From DATDQA01 sp035292505 (GTDB lineage Bacteria; Bacteroidota; Bacteroidia; Chitinophagales; Saprospiraceae), in NCBI GenBank assembly GCA_035292505.1, contig DATDQA010000022.1, positions 74,824-138,823 on the forward strand: 64,000 nt of DNA, read 5' to 3'. The notes beneath the pieces are model-generated. The model did no database searches. It was not told the origin of the DNA and was given only the letters and a program-made list of their open reading frames with translations. Position numbers and translations under genes: made by a program. Shown in pieces: positions 43,382 to 55,200 of the stretch (position 1 is its first letter; each line of letters starts with the position of its first letter).

Positions 43382-44359
43382 TTAAGAAGAGCGACTTACC
43401 AGCCCGTGAATAAAATCACGTAAGACCACCATTGGCTCGTTTGAGATACCGAGCTGATCGAGAGATTCCATCGCATTCTGAAAGAAATGTCTTCCGAGGT
43501 TGTCAGCCCGTTCTTTTACATTCAACTTATCGAAGAGGTTTAGCACCTGCTGAATCTTGACTTCGGGATTGGCTGCATCTTTATTATAGAGTTCAGACAG
43601 GCTGGTTCTACCAACAGCAGTTGAAGATTCCCAGGCAAGCGCATAGAGGATGCTTTTCTTTTTCTGCAGAATGTCCCCTCCGCGCCTTTTACCTACAAGT
43701 TCTTCATCACCGTAAGCATCAAGGACATCATCCTGAATCTGAAAGGCCTTGCCAAGGTTGATCCCAATATCATTCAGGGTTTCTGTATCAGAAGGACTTG
43801 CATCTGCAAGTGAAGCGCCGATATGCATCGCACAACCAAGCAGTACAGCAGTTTTTTTCTCCACCATCAGCAGATAATCATTGACTGTGACGTTGTCGCG
43901 ATTTTCAAAATCCATATCCATTTGCTGACCTTCACAGATCTGCACTGCTGTATCGCTGAATTCTCCTATCACCTTGTACACGTTTTGCCCGGCACAAGCA
44001 GAGAGGAGGAGATCAAAACTCCGGATGAGCATCAGGTCTCCGGCGAGGATAGCAGGGTTTGTGCCATACTTCGCATGCACTGATTTCTTTCCACGACGTA
44101 ATTGCGCTGCATCCATAATGTCGTCATGGATGAGTGTGAAATTGTGGAAATACTCGAGTGCCAGAGCAGCAGGAAGGACTCGTGAATAGTCTTCGCGATA
44201 AAGAGTATAAGATAAAAGCAACATGAGCGGACGAACACGCTTCCCGGGTTGCATGATTGTGTACTCTACAGGTTCGTAGAGAGACTGAGGAGAGTTCCGC
44301 ACAGGAAACTGCCCCAGAAAGTCTTCAAAGGCGGTCTTCAGATTTGAAACTGAATGCAT
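43382..44359 (-). CDS. Polyprenyl (farnesyl/geranylgeranyl) diphosphate synthase
   Basis: 325 residues. Both aspartate-rich motifs are intact: first LIHDDIMDAAQLRRGKKSVH (DDxxD form), second FQIQDDVLDAYGD. PGKRVRPLMLLLSYTLY and the GDLLMIRSF-type helix (GDLMLIRSFDLLLS) are also typical. It joins isopentenyl units onto an allylic diphosphate. The two residues before the first motif suggest short or mid chains, but product length cannot be read with confidence. Start at ATG 44359. It converges with the acetyltransferase gene. Confidence 0.93.
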   Translation of the reverse strand: MHSVSNLKTAFEDFLGQFPVRNSPQSLYEPVEYTIMQPGKRVRPLMLLLSYTLYREDYSRVLPAALALEYFHNFTLIHDDIMDAAQLRRGKKSVHAKYGTNPAILAGDLMLIRSFDLLLSACAGQNVYKVIGEFSDTAVQICEGQQMDMDFENRDNVTVNDYLLMVEKKTAVLLGCAMHIGASLADASPSDTETLNDIGINLGKAFQIQDDVLDAYGDEELVGKRRGGDILQKKKSILYALAWESSTAVGRTSLSELYNKDAANPEVKIQQVLNLFDKLNVKERADNLGRHFFQNAMESLDQLGISNEPMVVLRDFIHGLVSRSS

Positions 44360-44506
44360 AGGGGTATAAAGAAAAGGAAAAAGAGGATTCTCGATTTTCG
44401 ATTCTTCACTCTTGATTCAATGAAAAGGACGAACCTTTCCCTTCACCCTGGCAGGTTGAGATCTTTCAGGCAGGTAGCAGATTCGAAAAATCATATCAAA
44501 TGCGAA

Positions 44507-47500
44507 CTACTCCTTTAGTACGATGAGTTTTTTACTCGCTGTAAAATCTCCAGCGCTCAGACGATAGGAGTACACACCTGGTGATTTGAATTCTCTTTTA
44601 TTCAATAGAAACTGATGATAGCCTTTTTCAAAATTGGTCGCCTCATTATAAACCTGATCACCATTTACATCGTAGATGCTAAGGGTTACTTGCAATGCGG
44701 CCGGTAAGCTGAAGCCAATTGTCGTTTCGTCGGAGAATGGATTGGGTACATTTTGATAGAGGGCATACGCTGTACCGGCGAATTCATTCTCCGTGATACT
44801 CAAAGCGATATCCACTGTCTTCAAATCATCGGTGACTGCCGTCGACGGCACATATGCTTCAGCTTTTGTGATATCTGAAGTGAGGTTCAGCATTTCGCTG
44901 AGTGAGCCAGTTTCTGTTGCTGTGAAGATCAGGAAGAACAAAGGGTTAGCGGAGACTAAATGCCTACGCCTTGCTTCGGTTTTTGAAAAAGTCGCCGGTA
45001 CCGGGCTAGCCCAGCTCATAGTGATGGCATCGTGGTGAACGGCAATGCAATCGGTTGTCACGTCAATACTGCCAGCTTTCACACCTGTATACTTAAGGCC
45101 TTTAGTCTGAAGGGTGAATTGAAAGCCAAGCAGATCTTGAAGTCCATCACAGTGTATCGGGGCTTCAATGACTTGGTTCTGTTTTACAGAGTGCTCATCA
45201 GTGTGCAACTGCAGTACAGGTCTTGTCTGTCGTGTAAGGATTTCTTCCGGGGTCAGATATGTTGTTCCATTCACATCACCGACTTTCACACCATAAAAGT
45301 TTCCATCAAATTCCAGCTGACTACCTGCCGAATCAGTTTCAGGAAAAGGCCATGGACTGTTAAAATCAGGAAACACATACAGAGTCGGTATAAACCGCCA
45401 ACTTGTATTCTTCGGAAATCCAGACGTCAACCCAAGAATCAGTTTGCGCAATTCCACAATGTCCAGCGCGGAAACAGACTCCGAATTGTTGATATCAGCG
45501 GCAATGTGTTGATATGGCGATTCAAGAAGTTGCGTGCCAAGGAGATGCTTTTGAATCCTGATCAGGTCGAGTGTACTCACACCGTTCTTTGGATCGTCAT
45601 TCTTATACGGTACTATTTCGAAAAGAAGGAGAGGATTGATGACAAAGTGATCGTCATAATATCCTTCGTTATCGGTAAACGTAGTCAATACCGTATCCCC
45701 ATTCGGCCATCTAAAGTCAACTTGTACCGATGGAATTCCCTGACCTCCTATTGTTGTGATGCGATAAGGTCCATAACTGTCACATTCGCACGCGTTGTCA
45801 TTGTCATCAAAGACAATAAATGTGGTACAGAAGTCTTTGTTTCTTTCATCCCATACAATAGAGTCATCGCAATCAATATCGATACCGGCATCGGCGATCC
45901 AAATTTCAAATAAGAAGGATGGGCCTTCACAAAGGATATCCCCGCAATCGAAGACCCTGGCTGGCTCATAGCTATTTCCACTGAAACTATATATCAGGTC
46001 GTCATATCCAGTGCAATCGTCCACGCTGTATCCAGAATCAAAGTCTCTCGCCCAAAGTGTCACCGAACCTGAACTCGGCAGCACAACAGATGAAAGCCCA
46101 ACACAAATTGGTCTGGGCTTCTCACAGTCCTCTACGCGTATCAGGTATTCAAATATTGTTGTCTCATTGCAATCATTCACAACTGTCCAAAGCAAGCGAT
46201 GATGTCTGTTAACAGATGCACATGACCCACTTGTATAGGGAACACCGTGCAGATGGATTTCATGATCTGCTGGCAGAGAGCTTGAGCGTGTATCAAAATT
46301 CAATACCACCTGTTGATTGAGATCAAGAGGTACTGTGGTGGCTGCAACAACTTGTACGAAGTCAATCCCATCGAATGGATAAAATCTGACATTATATGTT
46401 ACATTACTACCGCACGTAGGAGTTACAGTCTGGGTTGACCAGATATGCAATGTACAACTTGATGCATCTGGATGGCCTTCACCCAGGTAGACTTGACTAG
46501 ATGCAGGTAGCTCTGCATTGCTCATTGAAGTGCAGAAGATGAGTGTATCTGCACTTTGCGCATTGACGAATCCATTCGCTGTAAAATCTAATTTGACATC
46601 TCTGATTTCAATTTCTTCGGCGATTGAAGTCGCTGCTACATAGGCTTCAGCTCTTGTGATCCCGGAAGTGATATTGAGAAAATCACTCAGCACGCCATCT
46701 GTGGCAACTGTAAACTGTAAAGTGAAGAGTGGACCGTTGGCGACTACATGTCTTGCACCACCGCTAAAGCTACTGGCGACATGCGGTCGCTGTGCTCCGG
46801 CAGTTAAAAAAGTCACCGGTACTACATCGTTCCAGCTCATCGTGATGGCATCTTTGTGAATGCCAAAACATTCTGATGAGACATCCAGGACACCAGCCTG
46901 CATGCCGACATATTTCAATCCTTTTGTTTCCAGAGTAAACTGGAAGCCGAGAATATCTTCGATCGCCTTTGAATAAACCGGAATGACAATCGTCTCTCCT
47001 GCTTTCACGTTTCGATCGTCAATAAGGAGTTTCCATGATTCTTCTGGGCCTCTCGCATGAATCTCAGTAATACCTCCCATTGTACTGCCATTGACATCGC
47101 CGATTTTCACTCCGATAAAATTGCCATTGAAACCATCATAGTCATATTCGACAGATTCAGGAAAAGGCCATGGGTCAAGAGTATCCGGAAACATGTATGG
47201 CTTATGGACAAAGCGCCAGCTTTCGTTGTTTGGAAAATTCGATGTGAGTCCAAGAATGAGTTTCCTGATATTGATGAGATCAAGCACACTGACGCTTTCT
47301 GAATTATTGGCATCCGCAGCAATAAATTTATACGGAGAATCAAGCAACTGCGTGCCTAACAAGTGTTTCTGAAGTCTTACAAGATCCAGCGTGCTGACAC
47401 CATTTTTAGCGTCGTCATTCTTGTGAGGCACCACGTCATAATGGAAGAGAGGATTGATGAAATGCGAAATATCATAGTAACCATCATCATCTGTCAACAT

Positions 47501-48520
47501 ATGATAAAGGACATTACCATTATGAACGAAATCGATACTGACATTTGCTATCCCAACTCCTCCAGGTGTGGTGATGCGTGTAATTGAAGAGCCGGAACTG
47601 TCACAAACATTCTCATTATCATCGATGACGATGAGTGTTGTGCACGAATCCTTGTTTCGTTCGCTCCATTCGATGCCGAGCGGTTGAATAAAGCCATTAC
47701 AATTCAGGTCCCTGCCTTCATCCGCTATCCAAATCTCTACCAGGAAACTTGGACTCCCATTTGCTTCTATCGATGTACAATCAAAGACCCGACTTGGTTC
47801 ATAGAATTCTTTATTAAAGCTATATAAAAGGTCTTCCTCTTTTGTACAGTCGTCAATGCTCTGATTTTCGAAGTCTTTTGCCCATATGGTTAATACCCTG
47901 GAACTGGGCATCACTACAGAACTCAATCCAACACACGAAGGCTTGGGTTTATGACAATCATCAACTCCCAGATAGGATGTAATGATCGAAGTATCACCGC
48001 AAGCATTCGAAATTGTCCATTCCATAAGATGGTATACATCGACACCGGGTACTCCATCGCAATTCCTGCTTGTATATGCTAAACCGGATGTCCTGATCGG
48101 ATGATCAGCGGGAAGACTGTTGTCACGTGTATCAAATGATAAAGTAGCGTGCTGATTGATATCAAGCTGAACCTCTCGTGAATCGATGACCTGGATTGCG
48201 TCAACTCCAGAGAAAGGATAGATCCGGACGCTGTACGTCATGCTCCCACCACAAGGATCAGTGACTTCTTGTGTCGTCCAAATATGCACAGAACAGGAAC
48301 TTGCATCCGGATGACCCTCGCCAAGAAAAGTCTGGTTGTTAGGTGGCAACTCAGCATTACCGTAATCTACGCAAAACAATAACGTATCAATTGCAACAAG
48401 GCTTTCAATATCAGCAATTCGTTGTGTCAGGGAAGATTGATCCGGAAAGTGGATGACTGAGAAGTCTGGTTTCAGTAGTGCAAAGAGCACTATTCCTGAG
48501 AAGATGGGGAGGTTTCTCAT
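44507..48520 (-). CDS. T9SS-exported protein with two dockerin/cohesin-like modules
   Basis: 1337 residues. An N-terminal hydrophobic segment (FSGIVLFALL) probably directs Sec export. Two tandem modules follow (about 33-650 and 655-1245). Each has a Cys-rich region with LGEGHPDASSC and SLPADH, a CVGLSSVV-SS block, a segment ending NKDFCTTF or NKDSCTTL, a carboxypeptidase-regulatory-like strand pair, a dockerin pair (NGVSTLDLxxxQKHLLG then NNSESVSxLDxxxxRKLILG; about 372-426 and 973-1027), and a cohesin-like domain (GFQFTLxTKGLKY). A T9SS type A sorting domain (about 1252-1337) ends YRLSAGDFTASKKLIVL. Inferred role: surface or secreted assembly protein. Confidence 0.9.
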   Translation of the reverse strand: MRNLPIFSGIVLFALLKPDFSVIHFPDQSSLTQRIADIESLVAIDTLLFCVDYGNAELPPNNQTFLGEGHPDASSCSVHIWTTQEVTDPCGGSMTYSVRIYPFSGVDAIQVIDSREVQLDINQHATLSFDTRDNSLPADHPIRTSGLAYTSRNCDGVPGVDVYHLMEWTISNACGDTSIITSYLGVDDCHKPKPSCVGLSSVVMPSSRVLTIWAKDFENQSIDDCTKEEDLLYSFNKEFYEPSRVFDCTSIEANGSPSFLVEIWIADEGRDLNCNGFIQPLGIEWSERNKDSCTTLIVIDDNENVCDSSGSSITRITTPGGVGIANVSIDFVHNGNVLYHMLTDDDGYYDISHFINPLFHYDVVPHKNDDAKNGVSTLDLVRLQKHLLGTQLLDSPYKFIAADANNSESVSVLDLINIRKLILGLTSNFPNNESWRFVHKPYMFPDTLDPWPFPESVEYDYDGFNGNFIGVKIGDVNGSTMGGITEIHARGPEESWKLLIDDRNVKAGETIVIPVYSKAIEDILGFQFTLETKGLKYVGMQAGVLDVSSECFGIHKDAITMSWNDVVPVTFLTAGAQRPHVASSFSGGARHVVANGPLFTLQFTVATDGVLSDFLNITSGITRAEAYVAATSIAEEIEIRDVKLDFTANGFVNAQSADTLIFCTSMSNAELPASSQVYLGEGHPDASSCTLHIWSTQTVTPTCGSNVTYNVRFYPFDGIDFVQVVAATTVPLDLNQQVVLNFDTRSSSLPADHEIHLHGVPYTSGSCASVNRHHRLLWTVVNDCNETTIFEYLIRVEDCEKPRPICVGLSSVVLPSSGSVTLWARDFDSGYSVDDCTGYDDLIYSFSGNSYEPARVFDCGDILCEGPSFLFEIWIADAGIDIDCDDSIVWDERNKDFCTTFIVFDDNDNACECDSYGPYRITTIGGQGIPSVQVDFRWPNGDTVLTTFTDNEGYYDDHFVINPLLLFEIVPYKNDDPKNGVSTLDLIRIQKHLLGTQLLESPYQHIAADINNSESVSALDIVELRKLILGLTSGFPKNTSWRFIPTLYVFPDFNSPWPFPETDSAGSQLEFDGNFYGVKVGDVNGTTYLTPEEILTRQTRPVLQLHTDEHSVKQNQVIEAPIHCDGLQDLLGFQFTLQTKGLKYTGVKAGSIDVTTDCIAVHHDAITMSWASPVPATFSKTEARRRHLVSANPLFFLIFTATETGSLSEMLNLTSDITKAEAYVPSTAVTDDLKTVDIALSITENEFAGTAYALYQNVPNPFSDETTIGFSLPAALQVTLSIYDVNGDQVYNEATNFEKGYHQFLLNKREFKSPGVYSYRLSAGDFTASKKLIVLKE

Positions 48521-48639
48521 GGCGATATGTTTTTAGCTAAGGGATTAATAAGACCCGTTCTACACAAGTCTCTCTGCACAATGGAACTCAATGTACAAAG
48601 AATAGACTAAATTATTGGAGAAATCAGAGGAAATGGAGG

Positions 48640-49166
48640 AAGAAGATGAATTTGACTTGCTGGGTTTCTGGAATGCAGTCATTTCGCGGGTGCCATGAAG
48701 ACGTGATTGAATTACCTCAACAGGCGGACCCTGATGCACTCATCGTTTACCTCCCACTTTCCGAGCAGTACTTCCACTATGAGTCTGACAGTCCTCGACT
48801 TCTGACGGCTCAGCCTTATGTCTTCATAAGGGTTGTGTATCAAGTCATCACTCGTTAGCGTCCGGGTCTGCATCCTAAATTACACATGCTGTCAGATCTC
48901 CCCGGGTATTGCGCAGATACCTTCACACTTATACCTGTCGCATACACATGTCCTCCTGCTGTGTAAGAATTGGGCTTTAGAGATATTGGCTTCCTCACCC
49001 AAAGAACATGCCTCTGTGCGATTCCTGTTCGTCAGGCCAGCGTTTTGTTTCGGCTTCCTTAATCTATAGCTTCGCATCTATAAACTTGCCGTTTAGCTAA
49101 TGATTCCCCTTACCGGGGCTCATTGAAGACTTTCACTTCTAAGTATCTGCGCCCTGCTGGGCGCAC
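48640..49166 (-). mobile_element. Truncated group II intron, 5' part only
   Basis: Structured non-coding stretch filling most of the 712-base gap between the two cargo genes. Read on the minus strand it begins GTGCGCCCAGCAGGGCGC, the GUGYG intron start plus first stem of group II introns. It starts seven bases after the stem of the giant gene's terminator, the usual landing place of class C introns. No reverse transcriptase gene and no domain V (a conserved 34-base hairpin) can be found before the next gene, so the 3' part is lost. The 3' edge here (48640) is approximate. A short frame from ATG 48682 may be the truncated reverse-transcriptase start. Confidence 0.55.
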
Positions 49167-49173
49167 CAACAAA

Positions 49174-49201
49174 AAGGCCTTGGCATCTCTGCCAAGGCCT
49201 T
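49174..49201 (-). terminator. Terminator of the giant cargo gene
   Basis: Perfect 12-bp inverted repeat (49174-49185 and 49190-49201, loop of 4) followed on the minus strand by a T run (49175-49171). It lies about 32 bases past the stop codon of the giant gene and immediately precedes the intron start. Confidence 0.92.
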
Positions 49202-49232
49202 GCATTATCAACCTGAGAAAAGAACAAACTTG

Positions 49233-52200
49233 TTATTCCTTCGAGAGGATGAGCTTCTTGCTCGCTGTGAAGTCCCCTGCGTTCAGCCGGTAATAGTATG
49301 CGCCAGCTGTCTTCAGATCTCTTCCTTTCAGTGCAATCGTATTAAAACCTTGAGCATAGTTGCCATCAATTATGCGAACCACTCGACCATGGATATCATA
49401 AACCGTTAGCGTGGCGAACATCACTGCTGGCAGGTCAAAGCCTATCACTGTCTGATCTGCGAATGGATTCGGCTCGTTTTGATAGAGGGCATATTCCTCG
49501 ACTCGCTCACGCTCGCTCGGAATGACAAAATTCAGTTGAACATCCAGCAGTTCGACATTGTCGGACACTGAAGTCGCCTGTACGTATGCTTCCGCATCAG
49601 TAATCTCGGAAGTGATCTTCAACATGTCGCTCAAAATTCCTGTATGCGATACCTGGAATACAAGAGAGAACAGTGCTTCGTCGCTATCAACGCTTGCAGG
49701 TTCTGCAAACCCTGCAAGGTTGGTCCAGCTCATCGTGATTGCTCCATTGTGAGCTGCGATGAAATCAGCCGGGACCTCAAGAGATCCTGTATGTACTCCT
49801 GTATATTTAAGTCCAGCAGATTCCATCGTAAACTGGAAGCCAAGAATGTCAATGAAGTTTTGGCCGTGTACTGGTATTTCAACGAGTTCTCCTTCTTTCA
49901 CAGTTCTATCTTCTACCCACAACTTCAATACCTGTCGCGCTCCGCGTGTGACGATTTGTCCTGCATTCGCCACAACAGTACCGTTGATATCACCGACTTT
50001 GATACCGATGAAGTCCTCCTGAAGTGTCATCCCGCTTTGCAGTTCAATAGTTTCAGCAAATGGCCATGGAGAGGCAGGATCATCGAATTCGAAATCTGCA
50101 TCTGCAAATCTCCAACTTGTATTTTTTGGGAATTCGATATACAAACCAAGAATGAGTTTGCGGATCTCCACAAGGTCAAGTGCGCTCACACTCTCAGAAT
50201 TATTCGCATCTGCTGCAATCATTTTGTATGGGCTGGCCAGTGGTTTAATACCCAACAAGTGCTTCTGTATCTCGACGAGATCCAAAGTACTCACGCCATT
50301 CTTGTGATTGTCGTTACGCTTCGGTTCTACTGTATAGTCCAGTAAAGGATTCACGAAGTGATACTCACCATTTTTATCGGTGATATATGTACTCATGATC
50401 TGTCCACTCTGATCCATCATATTGACCTGTACGAGCTCGACAGCTTCCACATCTTCCGTTTCAATCACACCTGCTACCCCTACTCCGCTATCGCATACCA
50501 TTTCATTGTCATCGATTACGATAAACGTCGTGCAGAAGTCCTTATTCCGCTCCTCCCAGGAAATCACGCCATCGCAATTCTGGTCGTTTCCTTCATCCGC
50601 AGCCCAGATCTCGAGAATGAATGTTGCACTTCCGTTTTGCTCAATCAGATCACAATCGAACACGAAGCCTGGCTGATAGGTGTCTCCACTGAAACTGAAT
50701 AATAGATCTTCATGTGCAGTACAATCATCCACACTTGATCCTGAATCAAAATCAGCAGCCCAGATCGTGACAGATCCACTTGAAGGCATCACCACACTGC
50801 TTAACCCTACACAAATCGGGGTCGGTTGCTTGCAGTCTTCCAGACGGAGCAGATATGAACACGTACTCAGATTACCGCAACCATCTTCAACACTCCACAG
50901 GATTCTGTGATAATCTTTTGTTCCACCAGGGAATGGATAATTGCTGCAGAATCTGTCATTGTATGGTAAGCCATATCGGCGTATGGGATGATTTGATGGC
51001 AAGGAATTCTGTTGCGTATTAAATATCAGAACAGCTTCATTATTGCTATCAACTGACGTATGCGTCGGTGCAACCACCTGCACGAATTCGGATCCGTTGA
51101 ATGGATAGAATTTCACATCATAGATTACTTCATCGCTGCAGGCTTCATATACCGTATGCGTGGTCAGGACATGCACGGAGCACGCACTGGAATTCGGATC
51201 TTCCTCACCGAGGAAAACCTGATTATTCGTAGGCAAGGTCACGCCCTCATCTTCCACACATAAGGTCACCGGACCCGATGGACAATCAGTGAACTGTGCA
51301 CCTGTATGATCATTCACCTTGATTACCTGTACGTATTGCCAGTACCCATAGAATCCGCCTTCACCATCCGATTCGAACTGGCACCAGTCAATGACAGTCC
51401 AGGTACGCACGATTTTAAAGCATGCGCCATCGATGAAGTAGAAGATCTGGTCTTCATACGTCACACCGATTATACTGCAGTTGTCATCATTTACGATTGG
51501 TCTGTTGTTTGGTGCATATGCACTGAGATTCTCTGGTGTCAATTCTCCTTCAGGACAATCTGTCAATACCAGATCACACGGCCAACGGACGTCGTCTGCA
51601 TTATTCAGACCACACACCTGGTCAGTGATATAAAATGGATCGAAATCCACAACCCAGATACGCTGACGGCATGTACTCGTGTTACCCTGTTGATCCTGTG
51701 CACGGAACGTGCGCTCTACAAGGCGAACGGCATTATCTGGTGCGCCTCCCGGCAGATCATTGCCACTGCAATCGTCAAAGAGTCTTGTCCGGATGTCAAT
51801 ATTTACATTACAGTTGTCATCTGCCCAACCGTCAAGTCCCCAATGATATGGCTGTGGAAGTTCATCATTTCCCGGATCGTCGATGATCACATATTCGCGA
51901 TCACTTTCATCAAAATCATACGCATCCAACACGCGACCGAATACACTTTCCAATCCATCCGTGGGTTCGAAGCCATTTGTTTCGTGTCCATCAAACCAAA
52001 ACTCACAGCTCACGACGATGTCCGGTGGACATATGATGAACGGAGGGAGTTTGTCCTGTACCAGGACCTCGACCATGCAACTGTTGATATTTCCATACAG
52101 GTCTGTCACCCGGAGCTCTACCATGATTGTCTGACCCGCGTCACAGCATGCGAAAGGCACCCATTCCTGGAATGTCAGACCACGATCAATTGATTCAGGA

Positions 52201-55200
52201 AGGCCACCATCGTTATTCGGATACTCACCGTTTGGCCCGATCCAGTCGAAATCAATACAACTATCCATGCGTCTCGCAAGGAAGGTTACGGGGCCACAAT
52301 TGTCATGACTGCCGTCATCAAATGTTGTCGCATAGATTTTTGTCAAACCTTCATTCAACGGATCATCTGTCGTCAATGCCACGACTGTATGCTCGTCACA
52401 GATCGGTACTGGGGGGACATCGTCAACCACAGTGATCTCATAGCTACATGAACTTTCATTTCCACATGCGTCTTCTGCAGTCCATGTCACAGTATGCGTA
52501 CCAAGAGGCAGATCATCTACTCTGTAGAAGTATCCACCGAAATGAATCAGCACACCTGCACTGACTGAAGGAGTGAGTGTAAATGGCGTACCACAGAGAT
52601 CAAATGCTTCAGGAATCAACAGATTCACATCGGCATTACAGAACCATGGATTCGTACCTACAGTCTGATCCTCCGGACACGTCAATACCGGAGCCTGATC
52701 ATCCGTCAGTTTGATAATCTGTTGACATTCTTCAATTTCCTGTGTGCACCAGTCAAGGATTGTCCAACTCCGGATAATCTTCGTGCCATTACCACAGTCA
52801 GCCAGTTCATGATCCCAGTACCCAACGAAAATATTGCATACTCCACCTTCTGTGATCGGCACACCATCAATTGTCGGCCAACCAGTCACGCTCGGATGGG
52901 CCGATTGACCACATGTCCCGATATAATTTTCCGGGCATTCCAATGCTGCCAATGTCAGTGGCTCGATCGTCAAAGTCTGAACACATTGTGCGGTATGACC
53001 AGAAGCATCGGTTGCCGTCCATGTGCGAAGTATCGTGATACTGTCACAAAGTTCACCGCTTTCCTCGTCAGAATACGCAAGGGTCACGTCACCACAATTG
53101 TCCGAAGCAATCGGTGCAAACGGCGCATTCTGCATGTACTCGATTTCCAGATGCCATTCATCCAAAGTTCCTGCATCGCCTCCCGCATTATCTGTAATCA
53201 TCAATGTCCAGGTACCGTTCGGGTTGGTGGAATTGTATTGTGCCAACGGTGGAGTGCCCAATTGGAATGCTACGGGCTGAAGGATAAAATCACATCCATC
53301 ATTAATATCCGCACAGAGGACTGTCAATGGACCTGCATCATCAAATTTCTGATGCATATTATCGGTCGGACCACACTGACCAAAACCCCATAATAGTGTC
53401 GAAGCTCCGGATGGACTAATGATTTCCGTATCGCAATCTCCAATCCATGTATGCGTAATCTTTACACAGACATTCACATCAACGATCTCTACGCCTTGTG
53501 GCAAGCTGACATTACAAGTTGAGGTAGTAATTACACCTGCGTTAGGTCCGATCGGCAACCCTGGAAACTGCGAACACGTTGAGACACCCTGGATTGGTGG
53601 AGTAAACACCGGATCAAGGTCTTGTCCACAAGTGAGAGTGTAGTCCTGGCAAGTCAACTGCGGGGGTAATTTATCTTCAATCAGGAAGGTTCCCCAACAT
53701 GAAATACCTGTTTCCGGATCTGTGATGGTCACTGTATGTAAACCAAGACCATAGGGCAAGGAAATACAATTGACATTTACATCGGGACCATATTCATCCA
53801 CAGTGACAATGTAATCATCATAGCATCCATATGGGCCACCTTCCAGGATGACGTCTGCACATATCCGGGCTTCACAATTATCATCCACTGAAATATGCAC
53901 AAGATCATTACAAGCAGGCGGTATTGAGAATGGATGTTCATTGACTACGATATCGAAGCAACAACTATCCACAACTTCACCGGTTTGACCATCGATCAAT
54001 TGGAAGCAATTTGTTGTTGTTCCGATTGGGAAGGCTGATCCGGATGGCAATCCGGAAATCTGTACCAGTATTGCGCCTACCTGAAGGATAGCGCCATTCA
54101 ATACCTGTATTGGGTGGATAAATCCGAATCCAAAAACATTATAATCTGTTGGCGAGACAGCGCCACAAGGCGCGGCCTGAATGTATGCAGGTGAAGAATT
54201 ACCGGCATAATTTCCGGCAACACACCATGGACCACCAGCTGTGATACGCTGTTCTACACAAATAGTACTCCCTGCGGGAATCATCAAGGGTGCCGTCAAA
54301 GGAATTGTTGATAGCGCAAACGCGCCCACCACCTGTGGATTCGATTGTCCGATCAAGGTCATTTGGCCCAAATCCAACGTCGGTCCACCCAATGCTCCTG
54401 TATAACTATATACAAACACCTGGACAGAACCTGCTGACCACGATGCCATACCAAGAGAATTCATGATAAAATCATCAGTGATGCCCATTGCAACGAGGTC
54501 ATAAGCTCTCCAGTGACTATCTCCAACTCCTGTGCATGCCAAGGCATCCTGAATCAAAGTTGAATTCGAGTTTTGCGTCAGATTTACAGGCACGAGGATA
54601 TCCTCGGGACATCCCCCACCTTCAAACGTCGGGTCTGGAAAACTCACTACTACCTCACAAGCTCCGGGATCCAGATTGATCGTCATATCGGGAGGACAGG
54701 TTAAATCGCATCCGCAATCATTATCTACTGTGATGATTTGCAGGCAAGTTGCGGTGTTTCCGCAGACATCCGTCGCAGTCCATGTGCGTTCTACACTAAA
54801 TTGTTCCGGACATTCTCCAGGTATGATCACATCATCGAAGTCTGTCGTTACTGTTCCGGCGCAATTGTCGCTCACGGTTGGAGTACCGGCAAGATCCGGG
54901 CTGAAGCCATTGGGATCCATGGTTGTGAAATCGGCAGGACATTCAATCGTTGGCGGGGTCACGTCGTTCACCGTAATGATCTGCATGCATACAGCAGTAT
55001 TGCCTTGTTCATCAGTTGCCTGATATGTTCTTGTTAACGTAAAGCGGTTTGCGCATGTCTGATTAGTAATCACGTCGCTTACATGCATCACTGTGATTGC
55101 TCCGCCACAATTATCACTCGTGACCACATCCGCTGTATTCACAGCAGGCACCTGAGATGCGCAAGAGACGGTGACATTTGCAGGACACTGGATGGAAGGA

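Noticed and set aside
45032..45913. Long open frame opposite the smaller cargo gene
   Set aside because: It is the antisense of a well supported coding region, with composition set by that gene and no domain.
48833..49069. Open frame of 78 residues on the plus strand in the cargo-gene gap
   Set aside because: It lies antisense to the intron-like element and has no support of its own.
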